Shown here piece after piece: positions 36,301 through 45,346 of a stretch of DNA of 64,000 nt. Made by a program: the position numbers and the translations under genes. Below the pieces are notes generated by a model, which saw nothing but the letters and a program-made list of their open reading frames with translations, searched no databases and was not told the DNA's origin. Where the stretch lies: NCBI RefSeq assembly GCF_026151205.1, contig NC_087072.1:11446169-11510168 (forward strand). The letters are read 5' to 3'. The stretch comes from Bolinopsis microptera. Its lineage: Eukaryota; Ctenophora; Tentaculata; Lobata; Bolinopsidae. Every line of letters starts with the position of its first letter. The first letter of the stretch is position 1.

Positions 36301-38428
36301 TGCGGATATCTGTCCTCAACTTACGGAGATTTCAGAGAAGAAGAATGTTTCGTGAGTAAGAAATTATTGATAGATAATTAATTAATTAATTATTGATAGA
36401 TAATCACGTTCGTAAACATTCACTGTCACTTATCGGTACTGATACATGTTTTGGTCACGATGTAGGTATCAGTTATTTGATAACAGCTGATATTTATGCT
36501 ATCAGTTATCTGGTTTGTTCACCCTACACCACCCCCAGTCCTAACATGATGGCAAACGCTCAAACATTCGTGTGTAAGTTACTGGAGGATCGCTGGTGGA
36601 GCGGGTATAAGACCGCTTGTAACGATGAGAAGTCCGCCAGAATTATTCTGTCTGCAACTACCACTGAGGCACCAAATGCCAACATTAGCTACGGCAAACA
36701 TTACAGGTTTCTGGATAGCTATTTGTTTGTTTTTTGGTTTTCTCATCTTTAGTAGGATAGATTGCATTAGAGCAAGTTGGAACAGGGTTTAACCATGGTT
36801 CTGTTACAGGGCTCATATACGCTACCTGTGGGGAAACTTCACCTTCGATCTCATGAACTTCCAGCGGGGCCTAGAAAACCAATCTGTTTTCCTCCAGTTC
36901 AAGTCTTTCTTGAAGAAGACCGCCACTAAATTGAAGGAGATGAAAGGTCGACGGAGTAAGGAACACGGAGTAGCGACCAACATTAACGGCATTACCGTGT
37001 TTGTTGAAAGGTTCGTATCTAGGCAACAGTCATGAAAACGAAGACATGTGGTGATAGATCATGTTGGGCAACTGAAGCGTTGTATAATTAAATAATTAAT
37101 ATTAATCTAGTTAGTTTGAACTGACAAAATAAAACGTGTCGCAGGCTGTCAAGTGACGTTGAGTTCTTCACGGAGATAAACAGGTGGATCTCCATCAAGT
37201 GTGGTATGAGTCATGGTAAGAGAGGGAAGTTGCTGAGGGAATCTGAACTCCTGCTTACCAAGAAAGCTGATGCTATAGTTTCTTGTTATCTAAGATCGTG
37301 TGTCCCCCCTAAAGTTTGTGTCAACCTGCCACAGCGTATCATTGATGATATTGAGAAACGACTCGATGACCCAAGAAAGTGAGCCAAATGTGTTTGAAAA
37401 TTTCTGTTTGCTTTGTTTAACCGAAATTGTCACAGTAGCTTTTTGTCATTTAATAGTAAATAAATTAATAAGCAGTACATATTATTAGATTTACATTGAA
37501 TCCAGTTTAGTTATGTATTCCAAACTAAAGCAATTCCACCGCTTTTCCAGGTTTAACAGATGTCTGTTCTACCATGCAGTGCTCCACATGATTACCATAC
37601 TCCTCCCGTTCTGGAAGAAGTTCTGCTTTATCCTTAGTGCGAGGGGTTCCTCTAAAGACCAGACCCTCATCCAAACTGTGTCTGGTCAGGCCATCAGTCA
37701 AGCCAGTATTGTCAAGCCTCAGAGCTCCACTCTATCTGAAAAGGAATACGACAGCCTGACCAAACATATTGATAAAAGTAAGACCGCATATTATACTTCC
37801 TGGTGTTTCGGTATCTTGTATTGATAAAAGAAATTGTTGTCTATTTATACACTTAGTTCCAATTTCCATACTGACTTTGAAAAATTCGTTTTGAATTTCA
37901 TGTTTCAAGTTTCAGTAAAAAGAGGTCCCAGAGAGGATATAAAAGGAATGAGGAAGCGGCTCGGAACAGCGTTCAAGAGACGTGACGCAGTGTTGCAGCA
38001 TGCAAGCTCCGCAGAGAACACAGTGGCAGGAACTGGTAGGATTGTGTGTCAGTTTAGTCTGATGGATGGGATATGTCACGTGAAGCATGAGAGTGGGTTG
38101 GAGGTACCGCACCCTTGCGAGACCTTGCTCAACCCCTGGCATGACAAGGTACCTCTAACTCTCTAATGGACACACTGCTTCTCAACCAAAATAGTTGTTA
38201 AAGTTAAAATGTGTTGCTTGTACAGCACCTTGTAAGTTGTGCTTCAGCTTGCTTTAAACGTTACCTTTCCTAACCAAAATGTGCTATAATTTTCTACAAA
38301 CTAAACCACTTCAGATCGAGTACCTTATTTCACCACTTCCCCGAGTAAAGTCCAGGATTGGCACACCGCCTTCCAAACGATCTAAGAGTAAAGAAACTGC
38401 TCACCCTTCTAAATCTGTAAAAATCTGA
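18307..38428 (+). CDS. RGS22: RGS22-like multi-RGS-domain protein
   Basis: Exons read: 18307-18319, 18494-18854, 19207-about 19382, 19528-19730, 19904-20098, 20385-20483, 20636-20774, 24160-24254, 24798-24907, 30063-30218, 30265-31351, 33483-33689, 33837-33990, 34141-34358, 36179-36351, 36539-36706, 36810-37010, 37145-37378, 37551-37777, 37916-38148, 38315-38428. Phases agree throughout and give about 1,520 residues (human RGS22 is about 1,260). RGS-type helices are seen in three places: exons 4-5 (FLASRDLAKLVSFWMDCERF, then IEILYLKYGS), exons 14-15 (FKQVLSDPKSFAMFMKFLEM, NFWHQ, then an IHRKYIYSG helix) and exons 16-18 (FLQFKSFLKK, VEFFTEINRW, AIVSCYLRSCVPPKVCVNLP). Exon 11 has an acidic E/D run near 30720-30760. 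RGS domains bind G-alpha subunits; RGS22 itself is testis/cilium associated. The donor of exon 3 and the 46-base intron 30219-30264 are the weakest boundaries. Introns 7, 9 and 14 host four antisense genes. Confidence 0.8.
20997..21941 (-). CDS. Short-chain dehydrogenase, 11-beta-hydroxysteroid dehydrogenase 1-like
   Basis: Single-exon gene of 314 residues, wholly inside an intron (20775-24159) of the RGS22-like gene and antisense to it. An N-terminal signal-anchor (residues about 5-30, Leu/Pro-rich) resembles the ER anchor of HSD11B1. Classical SDR motifs: nucleotide-binding CGASSGIGEE (Cys replaces the usual Thr of TGxxxGIG), LVLNHAA at the NAG-motif site (HSD11B1 has LNH), catalytic Ser in VTSSIAG and YSSSK with catalytic Tyr and Lys. 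The C-terminus is basic (RRVMGMWRRW). Likely an NAD(P)-dependent ER-membrane oxidoreductase; the substrate cannot be read from the sequence. DHRS7-type enzymes are the alternative. Lack of introns in a region of intron-rich genes suggests a retroposed origin. Confidence 0.82.
   Translation of the reverse strand: MRWLRLVGAVAVCLLTVYLTPLLSPLLSPLPPLPPGTVVLICGASSGIGEELAYQLAGQQANLVLVARTRDKLLRVQEGALARGAANVEIIQFDLSNAADSAVVVERTIERFGKLDYLVLNHAAMFYGAFLAFPYQQEQEFIEKVFRVNVLSQIQITVSALPYLEASSGHVFVTSSIAGELPFTYGIHLYSSSKHALNGFFYSLQQELLARESPVSLTIGALGPIWTGDMELLMKDDVLPVKSVSGSVEDCAGGIVQAYFTRPSTWTFPKPANYLMRAMWYFIPTSLFHKLMIYQGRYLARRVMGMWRRWQIGT
22891..22955. repeat. 13-bp tandem repeat, about five copies
   Basis: Copies of AGTCAAATGTACA, in intron 7 of the RGS22-like gene, upstream of the nested dehydrogenase. 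Confidence 0.85.
24872..25975. repeat. 49-bp minisatellite made of an exon end plus its splice donor
   Basis: About 22 copies of a 49-bp unit (AAACATGTTTTCTCAGCAGT followed by a CTCTTTTAGCTGGCAGGTCAG-type stretch). The first copy is the end of the RGS22-like exon 24798-24907 with its donor (GGCAG|GTTGGT); the rest fill the start of the intron. Each unit therefore has a donor-like GGCAG|GTCAGT and pyrimidine-rich AG acceptor-like sites. Variant units recur at a 440-bp period (compare 24901 and 25341), showing a higher-order duplication of nine units. Confidence 0.92.
26162..26383. repeat. (AGCATAT)n heptamer microsatellite with decaying edge
   Basis: Roughly 20 perfect 7-bp units up to about 26305, then variants (AGCATGT, then AGCATAA). 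In reverse it reads as long spurious MLYAICY-type frames. Confidence 0.95.
26528..27856 (-). CDS. EFF-1/AFF-1-like (FF family) membrane fusion protein candidate, short paralogue
   Basis: Single-exon gene, 442 residues, in an intron of the RGS22-like gene, antisense. Type I membrane protein: hydrophobic signal near residues 10-24, many N-glycosylation sites (NXS/T), and a transmembrane segment near residues 390-415 after the juxtamembrane motif FSPLEWANGI. The hallmark is a Cys-rich block near residue 130 (TRCWCDCPGG, GRDYC, KHQCQEPC) followed by GRSQMCC. From memory of the family, this fits EFF-1/AFF-1 somatic cell fusogens, class II-fold proteins that fuse cells homotypically; I could not align it. 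Compared with its neighbour at 28142-29884 it lacks about 100 residues before the membrane, where the third ectodomain domain would lie, so activity may differ. A C-terminal tail of about 27 residues follows the membrane span. An unrelated animal glycoprotein family is the alternative. Confidence 0.55.
   Translation of the reverse strand: MSTPSLVHSSVMIYILFVLLLFARKSYTNNASSCHHVARNSTDIVLQQGLSEPLREAYRSNNRNHFNGTLNSLDTFITKRISLKLGECISYFNRVVASEFKIRLLDMKEVYPIIESYNFSIPKVETRCWCDCPGGRDYCNSGKHQCQEPCVSFYAYGQSNAGCSIQNYGRSQMCCTSELESGVQMTAVKLGKPYFQATFQNEFFQNETFKVISDERTLSRALVKPTWYFKYNSTLLSANINSLEEWNVNEVGWYRNNNFNTALLTSKLQGSVHNCGNQNMSFYMDAVHTTLLPSDALNMTQVLESDGGYKLLEGRVELTRYNLPDLVVYLDQEGVLRVKGFSQFGHQAQSQSVGKRIFLTKISETNFSTVDLPNWTEYFSPLEWANGITSSLEVIIMLIGVNSGIVAIWLLNKFLSRLILFIKVVLLGFNVTENAFHNSGIP
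28118..28123 (-). terminator. Polyadenylation signal of the full-length fusogen-like gene
   Basis: AATAAA on the minus strand (TTTATT on plus), about 20 bases after the stop; a second one at 28095-28100. Confidence 0.6.
28142..29884 (-). CDS. EFF-1/AFF-1-like (FF family) membrane fusion protein candidate, full-length
   Basis: Single-exon gene of 580 residues, close to AFF-1/EFF-1 size, 285 bases upstream of its short paralogue on the same strand and in the same host intron. Hydrophobic signal near residues 26-43, Cys-rich block near residues 145-185 (TRCWCDCPGG, KHQCQEPC, GRSQLCC), many N-glycosylation sites, and a membrane-proximal region with paired cysteines (RRCAG, QVCLRPW, FICRTAYC) that could be the Ig-like third domain. 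Then FSPGEWFNGI, one transmembrane helix near residues 550-572 and a very short basic tail (LKLMGGR). Architecture fits a type I class II-type fusogen acting in trans between cells. No sequence search was possible, so the family call rests on layout and motif recognition. AATAAA (minus strand) lies at 28118-28123. Confidence 0.6.
   Translation of the reverse strand: MKVIQQSTIYRQSNNESHAQIKLKHFCVMIFVVLLNLSLFGSVRTDNVETCTHPATLQPQKTATNHSSAEADRRIFKSSGGRDAFQKYTSAGQKSSLGLHEAVCYNYTESSKGWTKFLIELVKMEEVYPIVESYDFSIPKVETRCWCDCPGGRDYCNSGKHQCQEPCVSWFKDDQTVDGCSITLGRSQLCCTAELYGMAGPEIPQLLPNQTHFTAVKLGIPSLVATISQKGYNYTDGTSVELFSDIRQVKLEKHHLLEEKLRIVLHLDMGSVSHKILENAWYFMVPGHPIPKLYTGCDINGKDEWDVEKLGWFRPNGTGYEFDKSRLASAISGEVKSCGDQRLDNFQLDALYTNEFPGDAYDLKEDWEREGKYEIKDNSVVIERTVSERIEVTMTLKDNQDIILPAGNSSVQNFDAEITVSQDGLVYLTITLYEAEGTLEGRYYSDNSSTSDGESRGFTIFIPDGPQNGLKKQVRLVRRCAGFSAQVCLRPWSLDIGKYKFICRTAYCETEPETYRPNPSTIKSFLPVKLESWYKLFSPGEWFNGINSTLELVLMLAVLFGIFLFIFTVLKLGLKLMGGR
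30219..30264 (+). other. Putative 46-base intron (or indel) in the RGS22-like gene
   Basis: The preceding exon enters in the frame of ATG 30070, which stops at 30257, while the 1-kb open exon is in another frame. Removing GTCAAG...ACGTAG (30219-30264) joins the frames exactly (AG|C). A single-base sequencing indel near the A run at 30239-30244 would do the same. Confidence 0.5.
31998..32216. repeat. 57-bp minisatellite, about four copies with decayed flanks
   Basis: Units start TACTGTTCTCAGGAGAAGGA and end near GAACTAGTGCGT. Degenerate versions extend to about 32880. It lies in the intron after the largest RGS22-like exon and resembles part of that exon (around 30640-30690). Confidence 0.8.
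32855..33460 (+). pseudogene. Decayed partial copy of the largest RGS22-like exon
   Basis: Collinear, strongly diverged similarity to 30630-31440: CTGCGTTCTGTCTTAGGA matches the exon at about 30640, GGACCAGAGTGAAG at 32979 matches 30780, TTGCTCTTCTTCAA at 33230 matches 31119, and TAAGCTGGATT at 33432 matches the sequence just past the exon donor at 31411. The copy has many indels and no open frame. It lies between the source exon and the next one (33483). Confidence 0.7.
34457..35491 (-). CDS. Class A (rhodopsin-like) G protein-coupled receptor, orphan
   Basis: Single-exon gene, 344 residues, antisense within the intron 34359-36178 of the RGS22-like gene. Seven hydrophobic segments are visible. 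Landmarks: GIPGNLVAF in helix 1, SASDLVVCLL in helix 2 (LxxxD-type), CEAW before helix 3 with CLWLL in loop 2 as likely disulphide partners, LSAVRSYCLIFP at the helix 3 end where D/ERY is usual (here VRS), and NPLIYIWR in helix 7 (NPxxY). The tail is basic with Ser/Thr/Lys. A GPCR inside an RGS gene is a curious pairing, but the two are on opposite strands and need not be related in function. The ligand cannot be predicted. Confidence 0.87.
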   Translation of the reverse strand: MSQIKVTMFGIASIFSTVVGIPGNLVAFIHFVKEKEKISSFLYRCISASDLVVCLLIIPKIATSFNPSNPWVFENQYFCEAWNILWKTSYKFSLFAVLMLSAVRSYCLIFPFNPIRSNLIKILTVSYLLILILEEILLKVFLKFVSHYDIKFGHCLWLLQLPDLADMTTLIHPYSDQFKVLVSLYWYVQVTVPMLMVIITCLITLVHMVVTSRSQETSRIRNGATGTVLIITASCILFNLPHCLVRSLDTISILTEYHFKWHTRLSPATTGFLYAFLDAPVFALNAAGNPLIYIWRMKELRTWLGGALTSFTKPKHPVSGNDKQYWKMGQRKRGTSTKTKSSKV

Positions 38429-39109
38429 GCTTAATCCGACACATTAAGGCCGTTCTACTCTGAAGGTTTCTGAAGAAAGTTCTGAAGAGATCCAAGTTTT
38501 GATAATCACTGATTTATCAAACAGATTGTTTTCATAAGCCCGAGTTTAAATCCGTGTTTACCACAAACCACAAGAATACTGAGTACCCCAAAGTGTAGAG
38601 TTACACACTTGAGCTGGCACACATCAATCCAGTATGTACACGCTTATTGTAGAACGTACACGTTTTCCAATGCGGTAGGTCGATACACCGGGACGCTAAA
38701 CACCTTTAGTATTTAATTAACAGTTCGATCTTTATAACCTGGAAGCAGATTCCTAATTAGCCTTCTTTTAAAATGCTTATTTGTTGCTGTTCATGTTTTT
38801 AGAGTGATGCAATTTGTACATCTCGCACCTTACATGATTCTTTAACTTCAATTCCCTTTTCTTTTGTTACACCTTTCTATTATGTGCACGTGTTAACAAG
38901 TTTATGTGTATTTTAATTTATACATTTAAAGCACTCATAAGCGCTTTAGATCTAAACAAACGTTCTGTATCTTCTACATCGTACCATTACGTTCAGTTTC
39001 ACTAATTGTTATCATTTGTTATTTGTAGTTGTCAAATTAATTTTAAGTTTAACGTGACATCAGCTGGTGTTGTTAATTAGTAACGTTTTAATTTGTTTGA
39101 AATCTCAAA
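38429..39109. other. Spacer between the RGS22-like and sulfotransferase genes
   Basis: About 680 bases between two plus-strand genes; no repeat, ORF or RNA gene was recognised. Confidence 0.5.
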
Positions 39110-41447
39110 ATGTTTCTGGGGTAAGTTTAGATTAAAATTTAGAATCCTTGCATAGCTCTTATTTCATTGTGTCAGATTTGACAATGATGACTTTTTCTTG
39201 TTTTCCTTAAAAACGTCTTGTTATTCATCAAAATCCCAGAAAATCAGACCACTATATAACAGCTTATAACCGATCAGTGGTCGGAGACAAGCCAACAAGT
39301 GGGCTAAAGAATGCCTGCAGACTGGACTGGCTCTTATCCTCTCGTACGTCATTCTCTCCCATACCAACTTCCTTCATCATGCTAAAACCACTGTAGTGAG
39401 TAGTCCAACCTTTTCTTGCTTTCTTTTTACTCCGTGGTGTCGACACGGTAACCATAGAATTGAGTTAAGATCAGCAACAAGTTTTGCTATTTCCTTATGT
39501 AGCATCATATAATACGCGAGTGTGCGCCTGATTATCTTTACAGTGATACATTTATTTTGCACGGTTATTAAACGAGAACCGAAAGATGACCGGAGAGCTG
39601 ATGAACACTATATTTTAACAGAAATTTTGACACGAAATAGGAATTAAACTAAATCACCATTCATTAGACAGAAGTGGCCAGATCGCTCCAATAAAATAAA
39701 ACAGGAACCCTAACTTCATCATCTTCCCAGCAAGACGTGTACGACAGTCACGTGACCTCCACTTCCGGCAGGAAACAGTTCGTAATCCTCTTGGCAGGCT
39801 CCAGAACTGGTTCCAACTTCCTGGCCCAGCTCTTTAATCAGAACCCCAACTTCCTTTACATTAACGAGCCTTTCTCCGTCAGACATCTCCTTGACCTCCG
39901 AGAGTATGAGAGGATACCAGGTAAGGTCTACTAGCAGGCTGTATTTGAGACTATCACTCGCTCTTTAAAATATCATTATCAGAGAGAAATTACTCTTTAA
40001 CTTAATTCCAGACCATCTCAGGCGTTATATTTTTATTTCTGGGTAAATCACTCACAATCAGCAGTAACCCTACATTCCAGAGGCGGACGAGAGGTCCACT
40101 CTAGACGAGCTCCAGATATTCTGGTTACGACAAGTGCTAGACAGGTGCGACACAGGAGACATGCCTATGCATCCTGAGCTGGAGAGGTTTGGGAAGTGCG
40201 GACTGGAGGGTGAGAACTTGTTGAGGTTCGGACACAAGCACTGTAATGAGACCTTTAATGAGAACGCCAGATCAGAACTCTGTGTCATGAGGAACACTGT
40301 TGTCATGAAGGTGAGGGGAAATGAGAGCAAATTTTGATGAACATTGAAATGTTTTGATTTTTGTTGATCAATAAAAACGCGAATATATTTTGAGCTAATA
40401 GACAACTTTTTGTCAATACCAATACAGTTCTTGATTATGGATTGATTTTCACATTTAATATTCCTTTGCAGATAAGTCGGCTGCTTCAGCTGAACTGGTT
40501 TAATTATATCAAAGATGATTTCGTTGGGCACGACTTCAAAATAATCCACCTTCTGAGAGACCCACGTGACGTAATAGCTTCACGATTCAGATTTAAACAC
40601 TATTACTACAAGGTATGTACCTTGTACCTTGTCCACATATAAACAAGGATAATGGCTGCTTGCTCAATCCTATCTCTATTATCTTTATATTCTGTTTTAT
40701 TACCGAAAATTAGCAGATTCGCAGTCTTGTTTCAACAAACAATCATTTCAAGGATCGGTTTCCAATCACACACACTGTGAATATGGAGCACAAAGTAAGC
40801 CTGGCAGCCGAGGAATGGTGTCTCAGAGAGTTAGATACTCTGATGTTTGCTGAGCGCTCACCTCCATCCTGGCTTCAAAACAAGTAAGTTTGATCAACTT
40901 AGCTTTTCGATCTGAATCTAGGTCCCAATGATTACATGACTGTAGGTCGGTCTGTAGGATAGTTTATAGTAGGATATAGTAGGATAGTTTGTTGATTTGA
41001 TCAGCTTTAAATTTCAGTGATTTCACTAGTACAGAGTACTGCTATTTTCTGTGAGATTAAATTAATAAATTAATGTTCAGTTTTCACGAGTTTAAAGTTT
41101 AGAAAATTCACAAGTTTCTATCAGGAAACTTAACCTCTTAATCTCACCTACAACTCCTCAGTTATCGGATGATAAGGTTTGAAGAACTAGTCAGTAATCC
41201 TAAAGCTATCGCTAGAGAACTGTACGACTTTATAGGCTACGAAACAATACCCGAAACTGTCCAGACCTGGCTGAAGCATCACGGCGGAAATAAGCTGGAC
41301 ATGTTGGAGCCGGCGATGGAGTACCCGGCTGACCGGTGGAACGGAACAATGACAGCAGCGGTGGAGTACGAGTGTAAACCGCTCATTATCAAGATGGGAC
41401 TTAAGTTCCAGGAGTTGGACATCCAGTACTCTCAGAGTTATTATTGA
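39110..41447 (+). CDS. Carbohydrate sulfotransferase (GlcNAc/Gal 6-O-sulfotransferase family)
   Basis: Golgi type II membrane enzyme transferring sulfate from PAPS to sugar hydroxyls of glycans. Exons read: 39110-39120, 39278-39395, 39731-39920, 40081-40310, 40472-40612, 40717-40883 and 41162-41447; phases agree and total 1,143 nt, 380 residues, typical for CHST1/3/5/7-type enzymes. A basic N-terminus (GRRQANKWAK) precedes a signal-anchor (LALILSYVILS). The 5'-phosphosulfate loop is AGSRTGSNFL, the 3'-phosphate-binding motif is LLRDPRDVIASR, and the C-terminal RFEELVSNP is the family's YEDL-like motif. The tiny first exon (11 nt) rests on phase and donor only, and the acceptor before 39278 has a weak pyrimidine tract, so the start is less certain than the rest. 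The acceptor substrate is unknown. Confidence 0.85.
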
Positions 41448-42050
41448 GATCTTCAATGCTGTTATATTTATAAAGTGTTGGCCGTTGGGTTGTCATACTT
41501 TCATAGACAAAGCAGACTTCATTTATATTAATATAGTGTAGTAGTGTGGCCCGGTAATTTTACTTCTAGTCTAGCGATGAAATTAAAGTTCAAAATGTTT
41601 AAAATTTGTTTTGTTTGTTGTCTGCCTACCTGCTACTGTGTAAGCTATTTCCAAATATTTATTTCTACCCGCGTCAGGGGATTAACATATCATTATCATT
41701 GTTTTTAATAAGCGTTTTACTTGTGAGAATGAAAAATAAATCGATCACACAATATGTCGTACTCGTAGCTTACTTTGAAATAATACATCTGGGTTACAAA
41801 CACAATTAGGTGAACACAATTTCTCCTCCTACCTACAACCTCCCAGAAAACCTTACCACCTGCCGGGCTCGCTAGAGGTGATCGATTTTCAACAGGACGT
41901 TTGTCCTCGCGCGTCACATCAAGTTCACTTACTGGGCCGCGCTCAGCCTGTCATTCCGCCAAATCTTTATTATGTTAATGAACATAATAGCCTGGGGTCC
42001 TCAGGTATAACAAGTTCACCAGCTTTCGCACGCTGCATTTAGCCTAGTAG
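41448..42050. other. 3' flank of the sulfotransferase gene
   Basis: AT-rich, with ATTAAA at about 41581 and AATAAA at about 41734 as possible polyadenylation signals. No other gene seen. Confidence 0.4.
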
Positions 42051-42054
42051 TCAT

Positions 42055-43320
42055 GATATGACAACTTGACATTGGAGGACTTTGCCGCTTCGACGCGCCG
42101 CGCGAACTAGCATTCTTGATGAACCCATCGTCGATCGTTGCTCTGCTTCGCTTCGCAGAGCAACGATCTCGATGGGTTGACATCGTCAACCAAACAACGA
42201 CATTACTTTGCAAAGTTTAAAAGCTACGATCTTTTATTTAGCCCAAAATCAAACTTTTCGGTTTAATTCAGAATTTAAGTTGTCCCAAATTTGGCTCCTG
42301 GGGAGCTAACTTTAAATTTACGAGATGGAAATTTTGTTGAAAACCGGAAGGTTCTATATATTTTACTTTTGGAGATATACGGATACCCCAGCTGGTAGGG
42401 TTTGCTGGGCTAGCTTGCTATTCTCGCAAGGCCGGCACTACTTTATCTAGCTTGATACTGATAGCCTACTGCTCGTTACTTTGACCATTGTTAATGGTCT
42501 GGCCCGGCGTGCGCAAGTTCGTAGCTAGCACTTGCCATCGGGCCACATTTCGAGAAAAAAACGTTGTAGGTTTACAACCTACCAGGACGCGCGCCGAGTT
42601 GGACTCGTCCGCGCGACGGTTCCAATATATGGAACAGATATTTTACGAGTGCCACCCGTTAAAGAAAGCGGGGCGCTACTTCGAAGAAATTTAGACGAGT
42701 AACATCCGTCAACTCGCTACTCTGATCTCACGTATGTGCGAGAAGCTCTAAAAGAACGCCGCGCATCCAGCTGTGAGAATCCTCATTGAGTGCGCGGCGC
42801 GGCACAGTGACGCATCGCGCTACAACATACAAGACTTGGATCGGAACAAATATTTTACGAATATCACCGGTTAAGAAGATGCTAACCCTTTCCAGTTTGT
42901 GGCTCTATTAAGATCTTGCCACGATACGAAGCAAGTATGAAAATTTGCGCGCGTCGATCAAGCGGAAAAATACTTAAATATGTATTGGCTCTAATCAGAG
43001 CCCTCTCGCTTGCAGTATGCAGTAGCGCGACCAAAAATCCGTACATAAAATATTTTGTCAACTGGTTAATTACAAAATTTTATTCAATTGAGGCTTCTCA
43101 GTTCCTAAAACATTTCGCTGAAAAGATCAGCCTTAAGAAAGGCTAACGGTATTATGAGGTGATGTCATTTCTCAGACGCAGACTGCGCTTTGATCTACTT
43201 AGAACCTGTATAATCTCTATCAGGGGATACAGAGGTACCAGAATTCTTCCACCCACGGTAATACGTGATTTGGACCTTAACCTGATCAACACTCCTAAAC
43301 CCTAAAAGGTCATGGAGAGC
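42055..43320. mobile_element. Degenerate interspersed-repeat region
   Basis: Locally GC-rich, CG-rich patches in AT-rich surroundings (GCGCGGCGCGGCAC-like, CCCGGCGTGCGC). The block 42074-42195 matches the reverse complement of 53648-53752, and 42484-42520 resembles 53155-53190, both in the spacer of the foldback element. A near-perfect hairpin at 42124-42177 has arms GATCGTTGCTCTGC / GCAGAGCAACGATC inside CCCATCG / CGATGGG. The open frames at 42488-42694 and 42916-43146 fall in this repeat and are not supported as genes. Confidence 0.55.
43162..43305 (+). pseudogene. Possible retrotransposon C-terminal fragment
   Basis: A 47-codon frame (MSFLRRRLRFDLL...) with LLRTCIISIRGYRGTR. This type of short tail (LLRS..L.CIRGSR) is familiar from the ends of invertebrate retrotransposon ORFs. 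It directly follows degenerate repeat sequence. Recognition is from memory and weak. Confidence 0.3.
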
Positions 43321-43690
43321 TTGTTGGATGGGGGTCTAAACTGATTTTTGTTGTGATGTGAATAAATTGTTATATTATTGTTATATATTATTGCAAAGGG
43401 TTTTTATTTTTACCTCAGTTTTTAAAATTTGTACCATTTTTAAAGAATTTTTATATAGGGTCATTCCTATATTATGTGTATATTGTTTGAATATTTTCCA
43501 CAATTTTTATTCAATTTAGTTTTTACATTTTATACTAGACTGTCCATTGTTGACATTATATAGTTTTATGGACATTTCTGTTTGATTTATTGCGTCAGTC
43601 CTATATCAAGGGATTTTATTTTTATTTGAAAAGTTTATGCTGCTATTATTATGTATTATTATATCGATGTTACTGTACTAATCCTGTTTT

Positions 43691-44287
43691 TGCTATTGTC
43701 ACCATATAGTGAGAATGCTTTCAGCTATACTGTATACTAGGAACTTCAAAGTTTCTAGACATATTTGGTTTGATAATTGAAGTGCTTTCCCAAAATTTCA
43801 AGTTGGTTGTTCACAATTGAACCATTAACCTAGTTATGACCCTTTTAAGATATTGCAGATACGTGATCTCGGCACTTAATCAGTGATTTCGTCACCCAAT
43901 CAGTAATCTCATTGGGAACTATTCGCTAGACGCTAGCAAGCAACAATGTGCCACATTAGGCGGTAACGAACGCGATGGTGGATGACGATCTGATCACTTT
44001 GAGTGAATACTGATAGTGACGTTCCTTAAAACCGAAGAAATACGCGTTATAGCGCTTCATTTTCTGTGCTATAAGCAGTCTCCAAACAATCAGGGCATTG
44101 ATTGAGTGAAGATACCACTGATTAAGTGCTGGATCACGTATCTGCAAGATATTAAAAACTCGGTTAAATTGTGAACAACCAACTTGAAATTTTGGGAAAG
44201 CACTTCAATTATTAAACCAAATGTGTCTAGAAACTTTGAAGTTTCTAGCTGAAAGCGTTCTCACTTTATGGTGACAATAGTGAAAAA
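43691..44287. mobile_element. Palindromic inverted-repeat (MITE-like) element of about 600 bp
   Basis: Left arm starts TGCTATTGTCACCATATAGT and runs to about 43895; the right arm (about 44095-44287) is its diverged inverse, ending GGTGACAATAGTG. Matching inner blocks include TGAAGTGCTTTCCC / GGGAAAGCACTTCA and ACGTGATC / GATCACGT. No coding capacity; target duplication not resolved. Confidence 0.75.
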
Positions 44288-45082
44288 GAGGGAGTGGCGA
44301 TGATCATGATATGATTACAATTATGATTTATGATCCCTCAGTTACATTTCAGACAGGCTTTTATTCCTTACCTGGGGACATGAGTTGATACACATTGTAT
44401 TCCCCTTTTCCTGCGCATTTGCACAAAATATTCCTTGAGAATATTGCTTAATATCTGATGAAGGATCTAATCTGAATCTGATAACATCAAGGCCACTTAA
44501 TAAAAGAAAATTACCGACCATTACCTAGCCTGCTGATCTCTGACACAATCCTCTCGCTTATATTATGATGTTAGCTATGTATACCATAGCAAACAGGAAC
44601 TTGTTCATTTGACCCATTCATTTTTCTGCCAGATAGGTACTGTTTGGATAGCTCAATGAGCTTATGGAGCTGCTGCTGCTGAGCACATTTTGTTGTTTAA
44701 AATTAGTGCATTGTGTTAGGAATCTGAAGCTGAATCGACTCCCACAATCTTAAGACTCTAACTTATCCAGGAGCACCCTGACAATCATGTGATCCACCCA
44801 GCTTGTGGGATCACCTCATTAGCTGATGCCGGTATTCAGCTGCATACCAATGAGTCTCCAGCTCTGTTAGAGCCAATCAAGTACTCTATCAGCACATGAT
44901 AACCGCAAAATAAATTGCTCATTACACAAATCATTTGAGGTTCTCAAGCATATGAGGTCCAAGCTCAGCATCACATGATCTTCACTTTGGTACCAAGAAC
45001 AAGCCGATAGCATAAAAAATGATCAAGATATCAGACAATTTGTTTAGAAAGCATCATGAGGTTGCCACACTCTAGTCCCTAC

Positions 45083-45346
45083 CAGTGGCGTAACGTTGCC
45101 TGTTGGCGCCCCCCTGCCGAAAAAAGCGCCCCCCTGTTGGCGCCCCCTCCCCTTTTGGTGCCCCTCCCTAAAATTGAACAAATTAGGTGATTTTAAAGAA
45201 TACGCCGGTAAAATCTCTAAAAAAGTGTGTATCTAGAGCAAAACGCGCAGTTTTGCTAGTACTTTAGTTAAGTTTTCGAAATTGTCCCACATTCAAACAA
45301 CGATTTGGCGCCCCCCTAAGACGGCGCCCCCCTGCACAGCGGGGTC
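45083..45346. mobile_element. hAT-type miniature transposon, second copy, truncated on the right
   Basis: Starts CAGTGGCGTAACG and follows the 16995-17269 copy almost base for base, with an extra GGCGCCCCC segment near the left end. It breaks off after AGCGGGGTC, so the last 25 or so bases and the right inverted end are missing; no 8-bp duplication. Confidence 0.88.

Noticed and set aside
42488..43146. Frames at 42488-42694 and 42916-43146 as genes
   Set aside because: They lie in interspersed repeat sequence also found in the foldback spacer, with no domain and no splice support.
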